A stretch of 64,000 nucleotides of DNA, from contig NW_027480422.1 in NCBI RefSeq assembly GCF_051401765.1, positions 25,252,001 through 25,316,000 of the forward strand, read 5' to 3'. Source of the stretch: Calliopsis andreniformis (taxonomy: Eukaryota; Arthropoda; Insecta; Hymenoptera; Andrenidae). Of the stretch, positions 11,340 to 23,690 are shown piece after piece (positions within the stretch are counted from its first letter, which is position 1; each line of letters opens with the position of its first letter). Both the position numbers and the translations under genes were made by a program. The notes beneath the pieces were generated by a model, which was not told the DNA's origin, searched no databases, and saw only the letters and a program-made list of their open reading frames with translations.

Positions 11340-12200
11340 CTAGGCTTCACTCTAGGGCGTTGTTCCAACAGATCGAATAGTTAGGGCCTAAGAAGTCGAT
11401 GCCAGAAGCATAAAATACAATATAAATACAACAGCTTTTCCATCGACTATGATGTATATTTGCAAAGAGTGTGAAAGTAAAGGTCATTTCTACGTTCCGG
11501 GCAACATAGGCTTAACTGTAGGGCGTTGCTCCACCAAATCGCATAGTTAGGGACTTTGAATACTACACCAGAAGCATAAAATACAATAAAAATGCAACAG
11601 TTTTTCCATTGTATAACAGGAATAACTGCAACCAGTGTGAAAGTACTGGTCATTTCTACGTTCCGGGTAACCTAGGCTTCACTCTAGGGCGTTGCTCCAC
11701 CAGATCGAATAGCTAGGGACTTAGAATTCAACGCCAGAAGAATAAAATACAACATAAGTACAACAGTTTTACCATCGTATAGAATGAATAATCACAAACA
11801 GTGTGAAGGTAACGGTCATTTCTACGTTCCGGGCAACCTAGGCTTAACTGCAGGGCGTTCCTCCACCAGATCGCATAGTTAGGGCCTTAGAAGTCAACGC
11901 CCGAAGCATAAAATACAATATAAATACAACAGCTCTTCCATCGTGTATAATGTATATTTGCAAACAGTGTGAAAGTAAAGGTCATTTCTACGTTCCGAGC
12001 AACCTAGGCTTCACTCTAGGGCGTTGGTCCACCAGATCCAATAGCTAGGGCCTAAGAAGTCAACGCCACGAGCACCAAATACAATATAAATACAACAGTT
12101 TTTCCACTGTATAATATGAATAATTGCAAACAGTGTGGAAGTAATGGTCATTTCTACGTTCCGGGCAACCTAGGCTTCACTCTAGGGCGTTGCTCCACGA
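11340..12200 (+). repeat. Nested 11-monomer-spaced repeat inside the 5310-bp unit
   Basis: This stretch of about 5 monomers matches about 13165-14025 at an offset of 1825 bp (11 monomers minus 1 bp). Shared markers are GAAGTCGATGCC, CCATCGACTATGATGTATA, GCAAAGAGTGTG, TTTGAATACTACACC and GTATAATATGAATAATTGC. The two copies differ at several sites (GTTCCAACAG against GTTCCTACAG; GGGCAACATAGG against GCGCAACCTAGG; GCATAGTTAGG against GCAAAGTTAGG). They are therefore older than the 5310-bp duplication that copied both of them to 16650-17510 and 18475-19335. Confidence 0.82.
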
Positions 12201-12340
12201 GGTCGAATAGTTAGGGCCTAAGAAATCAACGCCAGAAGCATAAAATATAATATAAATGCAACAGTTTTTCCATCGTATAACAGGAATAATTGCAACCAGA
12301 CTGAAGGTGATGGTCATTTCTACGTTCCGGGCAACCTAGG
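12060..12340 (+). repeat. 5-monomer-spaced repeat within the 5310-bp unit
   Basis: CAACGCCACGAGCACC at 12061 corresponds to CAACGCCAGGAGCACC at 12890, an offset of 829 bp. Both are followed by GTATAATATGAA, then a GGTCGAATAGTTAGGGCC monomer with GAAATCAACGCC, then a CCAGANTGAAGGTGATGG monomer. It overlaps the end of the 11-monomer-spaced repeat, so the 32-monomer unit was itself built from smaller expansions. Confidence 0.7.
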
Positions 12341-14190
12341 CTTCACTCCAGGGCGTTGCTCCACCAGGTCGAATAGTTAGGGCCTTAGAAAACAACGCCA
12401 GACGCATAAAATACAATAAAAATACAACAGCTTTTCCATCGTATAAAAGGTATAATTCCAACCAGTGTGAAAGCTATGGTCATTTCTACGTTCCGGGCAA
12501 CCTAGGCTTCACTCTAGGGCGTTGCTCCACCACATCGAATTGTTAGGGCCTTAGAAGTCAATGCCAGAAGCATAAAATACCATAACAAAGCAACAGTTTT
12601 TCCATCGTATAACAGGAAAGCTGCAACCAGTGTGAAAGTACGGGACATTTCTATGTCCCGGGTAACCTAGGCTCCACTCTAGGGCGTTGCCCCACCAGAT
12701 CGAATAGCTACGGACTTAGAATTCAACGCCAGAGGAATAAACTACAACATAAGTACAACAGTTTTTCCATCGTATAAAGTGTATAATTGCAAGCAGCGTG
12801 AAGGTAATGGTCATATCTACGTTCCGGGAAACCTAGGCTTCACTATAGAGCGTTGCTCCACCAGATCGAATAGTTAGGGCCTTAGAAGTCAACGCCAGGA
12901 GCACCAAATACAATATAAATACAACAGTTTTTCCACTGTATAATATGAACAGTTGCAAACGGTGTGGAAGTAATGGTCATTTCTACGTTCCGGGCAACCT
13001 AGGCTTCACTCTAGGGCGTTGCTCCACCAGGTCGAATAGTTAGGGCCTAAGAAATCAACGCCAGAAGCATAAAATATAATATAAATGCAACAGTTTTTCC
13101 ATTGTATAACAGGAATAATTGCAACCAGAGTGAAGGTGATGGTCATTTCTATGTTCCGGGCAACCTAGGCTTCACTCTAGGGCGTTGTTCCTACAGATCG
13201 AATAGTTAGGGCCCAAGAAGTCGATGCCACAAGCATAAAATACAATATAAATACAACAGCTTTTCCATCGACTATGATGTATATTTGCAAAGAGTGTGAA
13301 AGTAAAGGTCATTTCTACGTTCCGCGCAACCTAGGCTTAACTGTAGGGCGTTGCTCCACCAAATCGCAAAGTTAGGGACTTTGAATACTACACCAGAAGC
13401 ATAAAATACAATAAAAATGCAACAGTTTTTCCATTGTATAACAGGAATAACTGCAACCAGTGTGAAAGTACTGGTCATTTCTACGTTCCGGGTAACCTAG
13501 GCTTCACTCTAGGGCGTTGCTCCACCAGATCGAATAGCTAGGGACTTAGAATTCAACGCCAGAAGAATAAAATACAACATAAGTACAACAGTTTTACCAT
13601 CGTATAAAGTGAATAATCACAAACAGTGTGAACGTAACGGTCATTTCTACGTTCCGGGCAACCTAGGCTTAACTGCAGGGCGTTCCTCCACCAGATCGCA
13701 TAGTTAGGGCCTTAGAAGTCAAAGCCCGAAGCATAAAATACAATATAAATACAACAGCTCTTCCATCGTGTATAATGTATATTTGCAAACAGTGTGAAAG
13801 TAAAGGTCATTTCTACGTTCCGAGCAACCTAGGCTTCACTCTAGGGCGTTGGTCCACCAGATCCAATAGCTAGGGCCTAAGAAGTCAACGCCAGGAGCAC
13901 CAAATACAATATAAATACAACAGTTTTTCCACTGTATAATATGAATAATTGCAAACAGTGTGGAAGTAATGGTCATTTCTACGTTCCGGGCAACCTAGGC
14001 TTCACTCTAGGGCGTTGCTCCACCACATCGAATAGTTAGGGCCTTAGAAGTCAATGCCAGAAGCATAAAATACAATAACAATGCAACAGTTTTTCCATTG
14101 TATAACAGGAATAACTGCAACCAGTGTGAAAGTACTGGTCATTTCTACGTTCCGAGTAACCTAGGCTTCACTCTAGGGCGTTGCTCCACC

Positions 14191-17100
14191 TGATCGAATA
14201 GATAGGGCCTAAGAAGTCAACGCCAGAAGCATAAAATACGATATATGTACAACAGTTTTTCCATCGCATAAAATGTGTAATTGCAACCAGTGTGAAAGTA
14301 ACGGACATTTCTACGTTCCGGGCATCCTAGACTTAACACTGAGGCATTGCTCCACCAGATCGAATACATAGGGCCTTAGAAGTCAACGCCAGAAGCATGA
14401 AGTACATTAAAAATCCAACAGTTTGTCCATCGTATAACAGGAATAATTGCCACCAGTGTGAAAGTGATGGTCATTTCTGCATTCCGGGCAACCTAGGCTT
14501 CACTCTAGGGGTTGCTCCTCCAGATAGAATAGCTAGGGCCCAGGAAGTCAACGCCAGAAGCATAAAATACAATATAAATACAACAGTTTTTCACTTGTAT
14601 AACAGGAATAATTGCAACCAGTGTGAAAGCTTTGGTCATCTCTACGTTCCGGGCAACCTAGGCTTCACTCTAGGTCGTTGCTCCACCACATCGAATAGCT
14701 GCGGCCTTTGAAGTCAACGCCAGAAGCATAAAATACAATATAAATACAACAGTTTTTCAATCGTATAACAGGAATAATTGCAAACAGTGTGAAAAATATG
14801 GTCATTTCTACGTTGCGGGCATCCTAGGCTTCACTCTAGGGCATTGCTCCACCACATCGAATAGCTACGGCCTTAGAAGTCAACGCCATAACAATAAAAA
14901 ACAATATAAATACAACAGTTTCTCCATTGTATAAAATGAATAATTGCATACAGTGTGGAGGTAATGGTCATTTCTACTTTCCGGGCAACCTAGGCTTCAC
15001 TCTAGGGCGTTTCTCGACCACATCGAATAGCTACGCCCATAGAAGTCAACGCCTGAAGCATAAAATATAATATAAGTACAACAGTTTTTCCATCGTATAA
15101 CAGGAATAATTGCAACCAGTGTGAAAGACATGGTCATTTCTACGTTCCGGGCAACCTAGGCTTCACCATAGGGCGTTGCTCCACCAGATCGAATAGTTAG
15201 GGCCATAGAAGTCAACGCCCGAAGCATAAAATACAAAATAAATAGAACAGCTTTTCCATTGTATAAAACGAATAATTGAAGCCAGTGTGAAAGTTATGGT
15301 CATTTCCACGTTCCGGGCAACCTACGCTTCACCCTAGGGCGTTGCTCCACCTGATCGAATAGTTAGGGCCTAAGAAGTCAACGCCAGAAGCATAAAATAC
15401 GATATATGTACAACAGTTTTGCCATCGTATTAAATGAATAATCGCAAACAGTGTGAAGGTAATGGTCATTTCTATGTTCCGGGCAACCTAGGCCTCACTC
15501 TAGGGCGTTGCTCCACCAGATCGAATAGTTAGGGCCTTAGAAGTCAACGCCCGAAGCATAAAATACAAAATAAATAGAACGGTTTTTCCATTGTATAAAA
15601 CGAATATTTGAAACCAGTGTGAAAGTTATGGTCATTTCTACGTTCCGCGCAACCTAGGCTTCACCTCTGGGCGTTGCTCCACCAGATCCAATAGTTAGGA
15701 CCTAAGAAGTCAGCGCCAGAAGCATAAAATACAAAATAGATACAACAGCTTTTCCATCGTATATAGTGTATATTTGCAAACAGTGTGAAGGCAATGGTCA
15801 TTTCTACGTTCCGGGCAACCTAGGCTAAACCCTAGGGCGTTGCTCCACCTGATCCAATAGTTAGGGCCTAAGAAGTCAACGCCAGGAGCATAAAATACGA
15901 TATATGTACAACAGTTTTACCGTCGTATAAAATGAATAATCGCAAACAGTGTGAAGGTAATGGTCAATTCTACATTCCGGGCAACCTAGGCTTCACTCTA
16001 GGGCGTTGCTTCACCAGATCGAATAGTTGGGGCCTTAGAAGTCAACGCCCGAAGCATAAAATACAAATTAAATAGAACAGTTTTTCCATTGTATAAAACG
16101 CACAATTGAAACCAGTGTGAAAGTTATGGTCATTTCTACGTTCCGCGCAACCTAGGCTTCACCCCTGGGCGTTGCTTCACCAGATCGAATAGTTAGGGCT
16201 TAAGAAGTCAATGCCAGAAGCATAAAATACGATATATGTGCAACAGTTTTTCCATCGCATAAAATGAATAATTGCAACCAGTGTGAAAGTAACGGACATT
16301 TCTACGTTCCGGGCATCCTAGACTTAACACTGAGGCATTGCTCCACCAGATCGAATACATAGGGCCTTAGAAGTCAACGCCAGAAGCATAAAGTACATTA
16401 AAAATCCAACAGTTTGTCCATCGTGTAACAGGAATAATTGACACCAGTGTGAAAGTGATGGTCAATTCTGCATTCCGGGCAACCTATGCTTCACTCTAGG
16501 GCGTTGCTCCTCCAGATAGAATAGTTAGGGCCTAAGAAGTCAACGCCAGAAGCACAAAATACAAAATAAATACAACAGTTTTTCGATCGTATAACAAGAA
16601 TAATTGCAACCAGTGTAAACGTGATGGTCATATCTACATTCCGGGCAACCTAGGCTTCACTCTAGGGCGTTGTTCCAACAGATCGAATAGTTAGGGCCTA
16701 AGAAGTCGATGCCAGAAGCATAAAATACAATATAAATACAACAGCTTTTCCATCGACTATGATGTATATTTGCAAAGAGTGTGAAAGTAAAGGTCATTTC
16801 TACGTTCCGGGCAACATAGGCTTAACTGTAGGGCGTTGCTCCACCAAATCGCATAGTTAGGGACTTTGAATACTACACCAGAAGCATAAAATACAATAAA
16901 AATGCAACAGTTTTTCCATTGTATAACAGGAATAACTGCAACCAGTGTGAAAGTACTGGTCATTTCTACGTTCCGGGTAACCTAGGCTTCACTCTAGGGC
17001 GTTGCTCCACCAGATCGAATAGCTAGGGACTTAGAATTCAACGCCAGAAGAATAAAATACAACATAAGTACAACAGTTTTACCATCGTATAGAATGAATA

Positions 17101-19500
17101 ATCACAAACAGTGTGAAGGTAACGGTCATTTCTACGTTCCGGGCAACCTAGGCTTAACTGCAGGGCGTTCCTCCACCAGATCGCATAGTTAGGGCCTTAG
17201 AAGTCAACGCCCGAAGCATAAAATACAATATAAATACAACAGCTCTTCCATCGTGTATAATGTATATTTGCAAACAGTGTGAAAGTAAAGGTCATTTCTA
17301 CGTTCCGAGCAACCTAGGCTTCACTCTAGGGCGTTGGTCCACCAGATCCAATAGCTAGGGCCTAAGAAGTCAACGCCACGAGCACCAAATACAATATAAA
17401 TACAACAGTTTTTCCACTGTATAATATGAATAATTGCAAACAGTGTGGAAGTAATGGTCATTTCTACGTTCCGGGCAACCTAGGCTTCACTCTAGGGCGT
17501 TGCTCCACGAGGTCGAATAGTTAGGGCCTAAGAAATCAACGCCAGAAGCATAAAATATAATATAAATGCAACAGTTTTTCCATCGTATAACAGGAATAAT
17601 TGCAACCAGACTGAAGGTGATGGTCATTTCTACGTTCCGGGCAACCTAGGCTTCACTCCAGGGCGTTGCTCCACCAGGTCGAATAGTTAGGGCCTTAGAA
17701 AACAACGCCAGACGCATAAAATACAATAAAAATACAACAGCTTTTCCATCGTATAAAAGGTATAATTCCAACCAGTGTGAAAGCTATGGTCATTTCTACG
17801 TTCCGGGCAACCTAGGCTTCACTCTAGGGCGTTGCTCCACCACATCGAATTGTTAGGGCCTTAGAAGTCAATGCCAGAAGCATAAAATACCATAACAAAG
17901 CAACAGTTTTTCCATCGTATAACAGGAAAGCTGCAACCAGTGTGAAAGTACGGGACATTTCTATGTCCCGGGTAACCTAGGCTCCACTCTAGGGCGTCGC
18001 CCCACCAGATCGAATAGCTACGGACTTAGAATTCAACGCCAGAGGAATAAACTACAACATAAGTACAACAGTTTTTCCATCGTATAAAGTGTATAATTGC
18101 AAGCAGCGTGAAGGTAATGGTCATATCTACGTTCCGGGAAACCTAGGCTTCACTATAGAGCGTTGCTCCACCAGATCGAATAGTTAGGGCCTTAGAAGTC
18201 AACGCCAGGAGCACCAAATACAATATAAATACAACAGTTTTTCCACTGTATAATATGAACAGTTGCAAACGGTGTGGAAGTAATGGTCATTTCTACGTTC
18301 CGGGCAACCTAGGCTTCACTCTAGGGCGTTGCTCCACCAGGTCGAATAGTTAGGGCCTAAGAAATCAACGCCAGAAGCATAAAATATAATATAAATGCAA
18401 CAGTTTTTCCATTGTATAACAGGAATAATTGCAACCAGAGTGAAGGTGATGGTCATTTCTATGTTCCGGGCAACCTAGGCTTCACTCTAGGGCGTTGTTC
18501 CTACAGATCGAATAGTTAGGGCCCAAGAAGTCGATGCCACAAGCATAAAATACAATATAAATACAACAGCTTTTCCATCGACTATGATGTATATTTGCAA
18601 AGAGTGTGAAAGTAAAGGTCATTTCTACGTTCCGCGCAACCTAGGCTTAACTGTAGGGCGTTGCTCCACCAAATCGCAAAGTTAGGGACTTTGAATACTA
18701 CACCAGAAGCATAAAATACAATAAAAATGCAACAGTTTTTCCATTGTATAACAGGAATAACTGCAACCAGTGTGAAAGTACTGGTCATTTCTACGTTCCG
18801 GGTAACCTAGGCTTCACTCTAGGGCGTTGCTCCACCAGATCGAATAGCTAGGGACTTAGAATTCAACGCCAGAAGAATAAAATACAACATAAGTACAACA
18901 GTTTTACCATCGTATAAAATGAATAATCACAAACAGTGTGAACGTAACGGTCATTTCTACGTTCCGGGCAACCTAGGCTTAACTGCAGGGCGTTCCTCCA
19001 CCAGATCGCATAGTTAGGGCCTTAGAAGTCAAAGCCCGAAGCATAAAATACAATATAAATACAACAGCTCTTCCATCGTGTATAATGTATATTTGCAAAC
19101 AGTGTGAAAGTAAAGATCATTTCTACGTTCCGAGCAACCTAGGCTTCACTCTAGGGCGTTGGTCCACCAGATCCAATAGCTAGGGCCTAAGAAGTCAACG
19201 CCAGGAGCACCAAATACAATATAAATACAACAGTTTTTCCACTGTATAATATGAATAATTGCAAACAGTGTGGAAGTAATGGTCATTTCTACGTTCCGGG
19301 CAACCTAGGCTTCACTCTAGGGCGTTGCTCCACCACATCGAATAGTTAGGGCCTTAGAAGTCAATGCCAGAAGCATAAAATACAATAACAATGCAACAGT
19401 TTTTCCATTGTATAACAGGAATAACTGCAACCAGTGTGAAAGTACTGGTCATTTCTACGTTCCGAGTAACCTAGGCTTCACTCTAGGGCGTTGCTCCACC
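14191..19500 (+). repeat. 5310-bp higher-order repeat, copy 2 (32 monomers)
   Basis: This is an adjacent direct copy of 8881-14190. It begins at TGATCGAATAGATAGGG (14191) just as copy 1 does at 8881. It ends at 19500, after which the sequence reads AGATCGAATAGCTACGG instead of restarting the unit. Copy 2 carries GATCCAATAG at 15851, GGGCGTCGCCCC near 17993 and AAAGATCATT at 19112 where copy 1 has the commoner forms. The low divergence means either a very recent event or ongoing conversion between the copies. An assembly duplication is unlikely but not excluded. Confidence 0.93.
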
Positions 19501-21907
19501 AGATCGAATAGCTACGGACTTAGAATTCAACGCCAGAAGAATAAAATACAACATAAGTACAACAGTTTTACCATCGTATAAAATGAATAATCACAAACAG
19601 TGTGAAGGTAATGGTCATTTCTGCGTTCCGGGCAATCTAGGCTTCACTCTAGGGCGTTGCTCCATCAGATCGAATAGTTAGGGCCTTAGAAGTCAATGCC
19701 CGAAGCATAAAATGCAATATAAATACAACAGCTCTTCCATCGTGTATAATGTATATTTGCAAACAGTGTGAAAGTAAAGGTCATTTCTACGTTCCGAGCA
19801 ACCTAGGCTTCAGACAAGGGCGTTGTTCCACCAGATCTAATAGTTAAGGCCTAAGAAGTCAACGCCATAAGCATAAAATACAATATAAATACAATAGGTT
19901 TTCCATCGTATATAATGTATATTTGCAAACAGTCTGAAAGTAAAGGTCGTTTCTACGTTCCGGGCAACCTAGGCTTAACTGCAGGGCGTTGCTCCACCAG
20001 ATCGCATAGTTGGGGACTTAGAATTCGACGCCAGAAGCATAAAATACAACATAAGTACAACAGTTTTCCCATCGTATAACAGGAACGATTGCAACCAGTT
20101 TGAAAGTACAGGCCATTTCTACGTTCCGGGCAGCCTAGGCTTCACTCTAGGGCGTTGCACCACCAGATCGAATAGTTAGGGCCTTAGAAGTCAACGCCCA
20201 AAGCATAAAATACAATAAATATACAAAAGTTTTTCCATCGTATAACAGGAATAATTGCCACCAGTGTGAAGTGATGGTCATTTCTACTTTCCGGGGAACC
20301 TAGGCTTCACCCTAGGGCGTTGCTCCACCACATCGAATAGCTACGGCCTTAGAAGTCAAAGCCCGAAGCATGAAATACAAAATAAATAGAACAGTTTTTA
20401 CATTGTATAGAACGAATAATTGCAACCAGTGTGAAAGCTATGGTCATTTCTACGTTCCGGGCAACCTTGTCTGAACTCCAGGGCGTTGCTCCACCAGATC
20501 GAATAGTTAGGGACTTTGAATACAACGCCAGAAGAATAAAATACAATAAAAATGCAACAGTTTTTCCATTGTATAACAGGAATAAGTGCAACCAGTGTGA
20601 AAGTACTGGTCATTTCTACGTTCCGGTTAACCCAGGCTTCACTCTCGGGCGTTGCTCCACCAGATCGGACAGCTAGGGACTTAGAACTCAACGCCAGAAG
20701 AATAAAATACAACATAAGTACAACAGTTTTACCATCGTATAAAATGAATAATCGCAAGCAGTGTGTAGGTAATGGTGATTTCTACCTTCCGGGCAGCCTA
20801 GGCTTCACTCTAGGGCGTTGCTCCACCAGATGGAATAGTTAGGGCCTTAGAAGTCAACGCCCGAAGCATAAAATACAATATAAATATAACAGCTTTTCTA
20901 TCGTATATAATGTATATTTCCAAACAGTGTGAAAGTAAAGGTCATTTCTACGTTCCGGGCAACCTAGCCTTCACTCTAGGGCGTTGGTCCACCAGATCCA
21001 ATAGCTAGGGCCTAAGAAGTCAACGCCAGGAGCACCAAATACAATATAAATACAACAGTTTTTCCACTGTATAATATGAATAATTGCAAACAGTGTGGAA
21101 GTAATGGTCATTTCTACGTTCCGGGCAACATAGGCTTCACTCTAGGTCGTTGCTCCACCAGATCGAAAAGCAAGGGCCTAAGAAGCCAACGCCTGAAGCA
21201 TAAAATACAATATAAATACAACAGTTTTTCCATCGTATAACAGGAATAATTGCAACCAGAGTGAAGGTGATGGTCATTTCTACGTTCCGGGCAACCTAGG
21301 CTTCACTCTAGGGCGCTGCTCCACCAGATCGAATAGCTAGGGACTTAGAAGTCAACGCCAGAAGCATGATATGCAATATAAATACAACAGCTTTTCCATC
21401 GTATATAATGTATATTTGCAAACAGTGTGAAAGTAACGGTCATTTCTACATTCCGGGCAAGCTAGGCTTCACTCTAGGGCGTTGCTCCACCAGATCGAAT
21501 AGTTAGGGCCTAAGAAGTCAACGCCAGAAGCATAAAATACAATAAAAATGCAACAGTTTTTCCATCGTATAAAACGAATAATTGAAACCAGTGTGAAAGT
21601 TATGGTCATTTCTACGTTCCGCGCAGCCTATGCTTCACACCTGGGCGTTGCTCCACCAGATCCAATAGTTAGGACCTAAGAAGTCTGCGCCAGACGCATA
21701 AAATACAAAATAGATACAACAGCTTTTCCATGGTATATAATGCATATTCACAAACAGTGTGGAAGTAATGGTCATTTCTACTTTCCGGGCAACCTAGGCA
21801 TCACTCTAGGGCGTTGCTCCACCATATCGAATAGCTACGGAATTAGAAGTCAACGGCTGAAGCATAAAATACAACATAAGTACAACAGTTTTCCCATCGT
21901 ATAACAG

Positions 21908-21986
21908 GAATAATTGCAACCTAAGAAGTCAGCGCAAGAAGCATAAAATACAATAAAAATACAAAAGTTTTTCCATCGTATAACAG
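21908..21986 (+). repeat. Truncated monomer, 79 bp (87-bp internal deletion)
   Basis: The unit starts normally (GAATAATTGCAACC) and jumps at once to CTAAGAAGTCAGCG, so consensus positions of about 14-100 are missing. The whole conserved GC-rich core and dyad 1 are lost. The next unit starts at 21987, after 79 bp. The bases shared at the joint (about CC) are too few to say more than that this is a short-homology deletion. An identical unit occurs at 25637. Confidence 0.92.
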
Positions 21987-22976
21987 GAATAATTGCCACC
22001 AGTCTGAAAGTGATGGTCATTTCTACATTCCGGGCGACCTAGGCTTCACTCTGGGGTGTTGCTCCACCAGATCGAATAGTTAGGGCCTAAGAAGTCAACG
22101 CCAGAAGCATAAAGAACAATAAAAATCCAACAGTTTGTCCATCGTATAACAGGAATAACTGCAACCAGTGTGAAAGTAATGGTCTTTTCTACGTTCCGAG
22201 CAACCTAGGTTTCGCTCTATGGCGTTGCTCCTCCACATCGAATAGTTAGGGCCTTAGAAGTCAACGCCAGAAGCACCAAATACAAAATAAATACAACAGC
22301 TTTCCATCGTATAAAACGAATAATTGCAACCAGTGTAAAAGTAATGGCCATTTCCGCGTTCCGGGCAACCTAGGCTTCACTCTAGGGCGTTGGTCCACCA
22401 GATGGAATAGCTAGGGCCTTAGAAGTGAACGCCAGAAACCTAAAATACAATAAAAATACAACAGTTTATCCATCGTATAACGGGAATTATTGCAACAAAT
22501 GTGTAAGTGATGGTCATTACCACGTTCCGGGCAACCTAGGCTTCACTCTAGGGCGTTGGTCCACCAGATCAAATAGTTGGGACCTAAGAAGTGTACGGCC
22601 GAAGCATAAAAGACAATATAAATCCAACAGCTTTTCCATCGTATATAATGTATATTTGCAAACAGTGTGAAAGTAACGGTCATTTCTACGTTCCGGGCAG
22701 CCTAGGCTTCACTCTAGGCCGGTGCTCCACCAGATCAAATAGTTAGGACCTAAGAAGTCAACGCCAGAAGCATGAAATACAATATAAATACAACAGCTTT
22801 TCCATCGTCTATAATGTATATTTGCAAACAGTGTGAAAGCAACGGTCATTTCTACGTTCCGGGCAAACTAGGCTTCACTCTAGGGCGTTGCTCCACCAGA
22901 TCGAATAGTTAGGGACTTAGAATTCGACTCCAGAAGCTAAAAATACAACATAAGTACAACAATTTTCCCATCGTAT

Positions 22977-23190
22977 AACAGGAATAAGTGCAACCACTGT
23001 GAAAGTACAGGTCATTTCTACGTTCCGGGCAACCTAGGCTTCGCTCATTGGCGTTGCTGCACCAGATCGAAGAGCAAGGGACTTAGAAGTCAACGCCAGA
23101 AGCATAAAATACAATAAAAATACAACAGTTTTTCCATCGTATAAAATGTATAATTGCAACCAATGTGAAGGTAATGGTCATTTCTACTTT
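22977..23190 (+). repeat. Local dimer duplication, copy 1
   Basis: About 210 bp (GGAATAAGTGCAACCACTGTG to CCAATGTGAAGGTAATGG) recurs unchanged at about 23309-23522, an offset of 332 bp (two monomers). Shared rare features are GCTCATTGGCGTTGCTGCACC and GAAGAGCAAGGGAC. The intervening monomer (GGCATCACTC, CCATATCGAATAGCTACGG) itself matches about 21780-21905. Confidence 0.8.
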
Positions 23191-23604
23191 CCGGGCAACC
23201 TAGGCATCACTCTAGGGCGTTGCTCCACCATATCGAATAGCTACGGAATTAGAAGTCAACGGCTGAAGCATAAAATACAACATAAGTACAACAGTTTTCC
23301 CATCGTATAACAGGAATAAGTGCAACCACTGTGAAAGTACAGGTCATTTCTACGTTCCGGGCAACCTAGGCTTCGCTCATTGGCGTTGCTGCACCAGATC
23401 GAAGAGCAAGGGACTTAGAAGTCAACGCCAGAAGCATAAAATACAATAAAAATACAACAGTTTTTCCATCGTATAAAATGTATAATTGCAACCAATGTGA
23501 AGGTAATGGTCATTTCTACGATCCGGGCAACCTAGGCTTCACCCTAGGGTGTTGCTCCACCTGTTCGAATAGTTAGGGCCTAAGAAGTCAACGCCAGAAG
23601 CATA

Positions 23605-23690
23605 AAATACGTTATATGTACAACACTTATACCATCGTATAAAATGAATAATCGCAAACAGTGTGATCGTAATGGTCAGTTCTTCGTTCC
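23605..23690 (+). repeat. Monomer-length duplication of a rare variant
   Basis: The rare segment with ACGTTATATG, CAACACTTATACC, GTGTGATCGTAATGGTCAG and TTCTTCGTTCCGGG occurs here and again 166 bp later, at about 23771-23856. I did not see it elsewhere in the window, so this looks like a single-monomer unequal exchange. Confidence 0.75.

Larger units (their letters stand above)
8881..14190 (+). repeat. 5310-bp higher-order repeat, copy 1 (32 monomers)
   Basis: This unit is directly followed by a second copy at 14191-19500. The length is 32 x 166 minus 2: one base is missing near 9200 (CTAGGGGTTGCTCC) and one in the GGAAAGCTGC monomer near 12625. Reading both copies side by side I found only five substitutions: 9595/14905, 10545/15855, 12688/17998, 13609/18919 and 13806/19116. 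That is about 99.9% identity. The left edge lies between about 8865 and 8881 within the shared GGGCGTTGCTCCACC. The copy 1/copy 2 junction and the right edge of copy 2 lie at the same monomer position, which fits unequal exchange in register. Confidence 0.93.

Noticed and set aside
9087..14711. Two identical 104-codon plus-strand frames (9087-9401 and 14397-14711) with cysteine-rich repeats, resembling a small zinc-binding protein
   Set aside because: The CNQCES-type motif is just the GCAACCAGTGTGAAAGC part of each monomer read in one frame. Identity of the copies comes from the 5310-bp duplication. A one-base deletion in the first monomer happens to keep the frame open.
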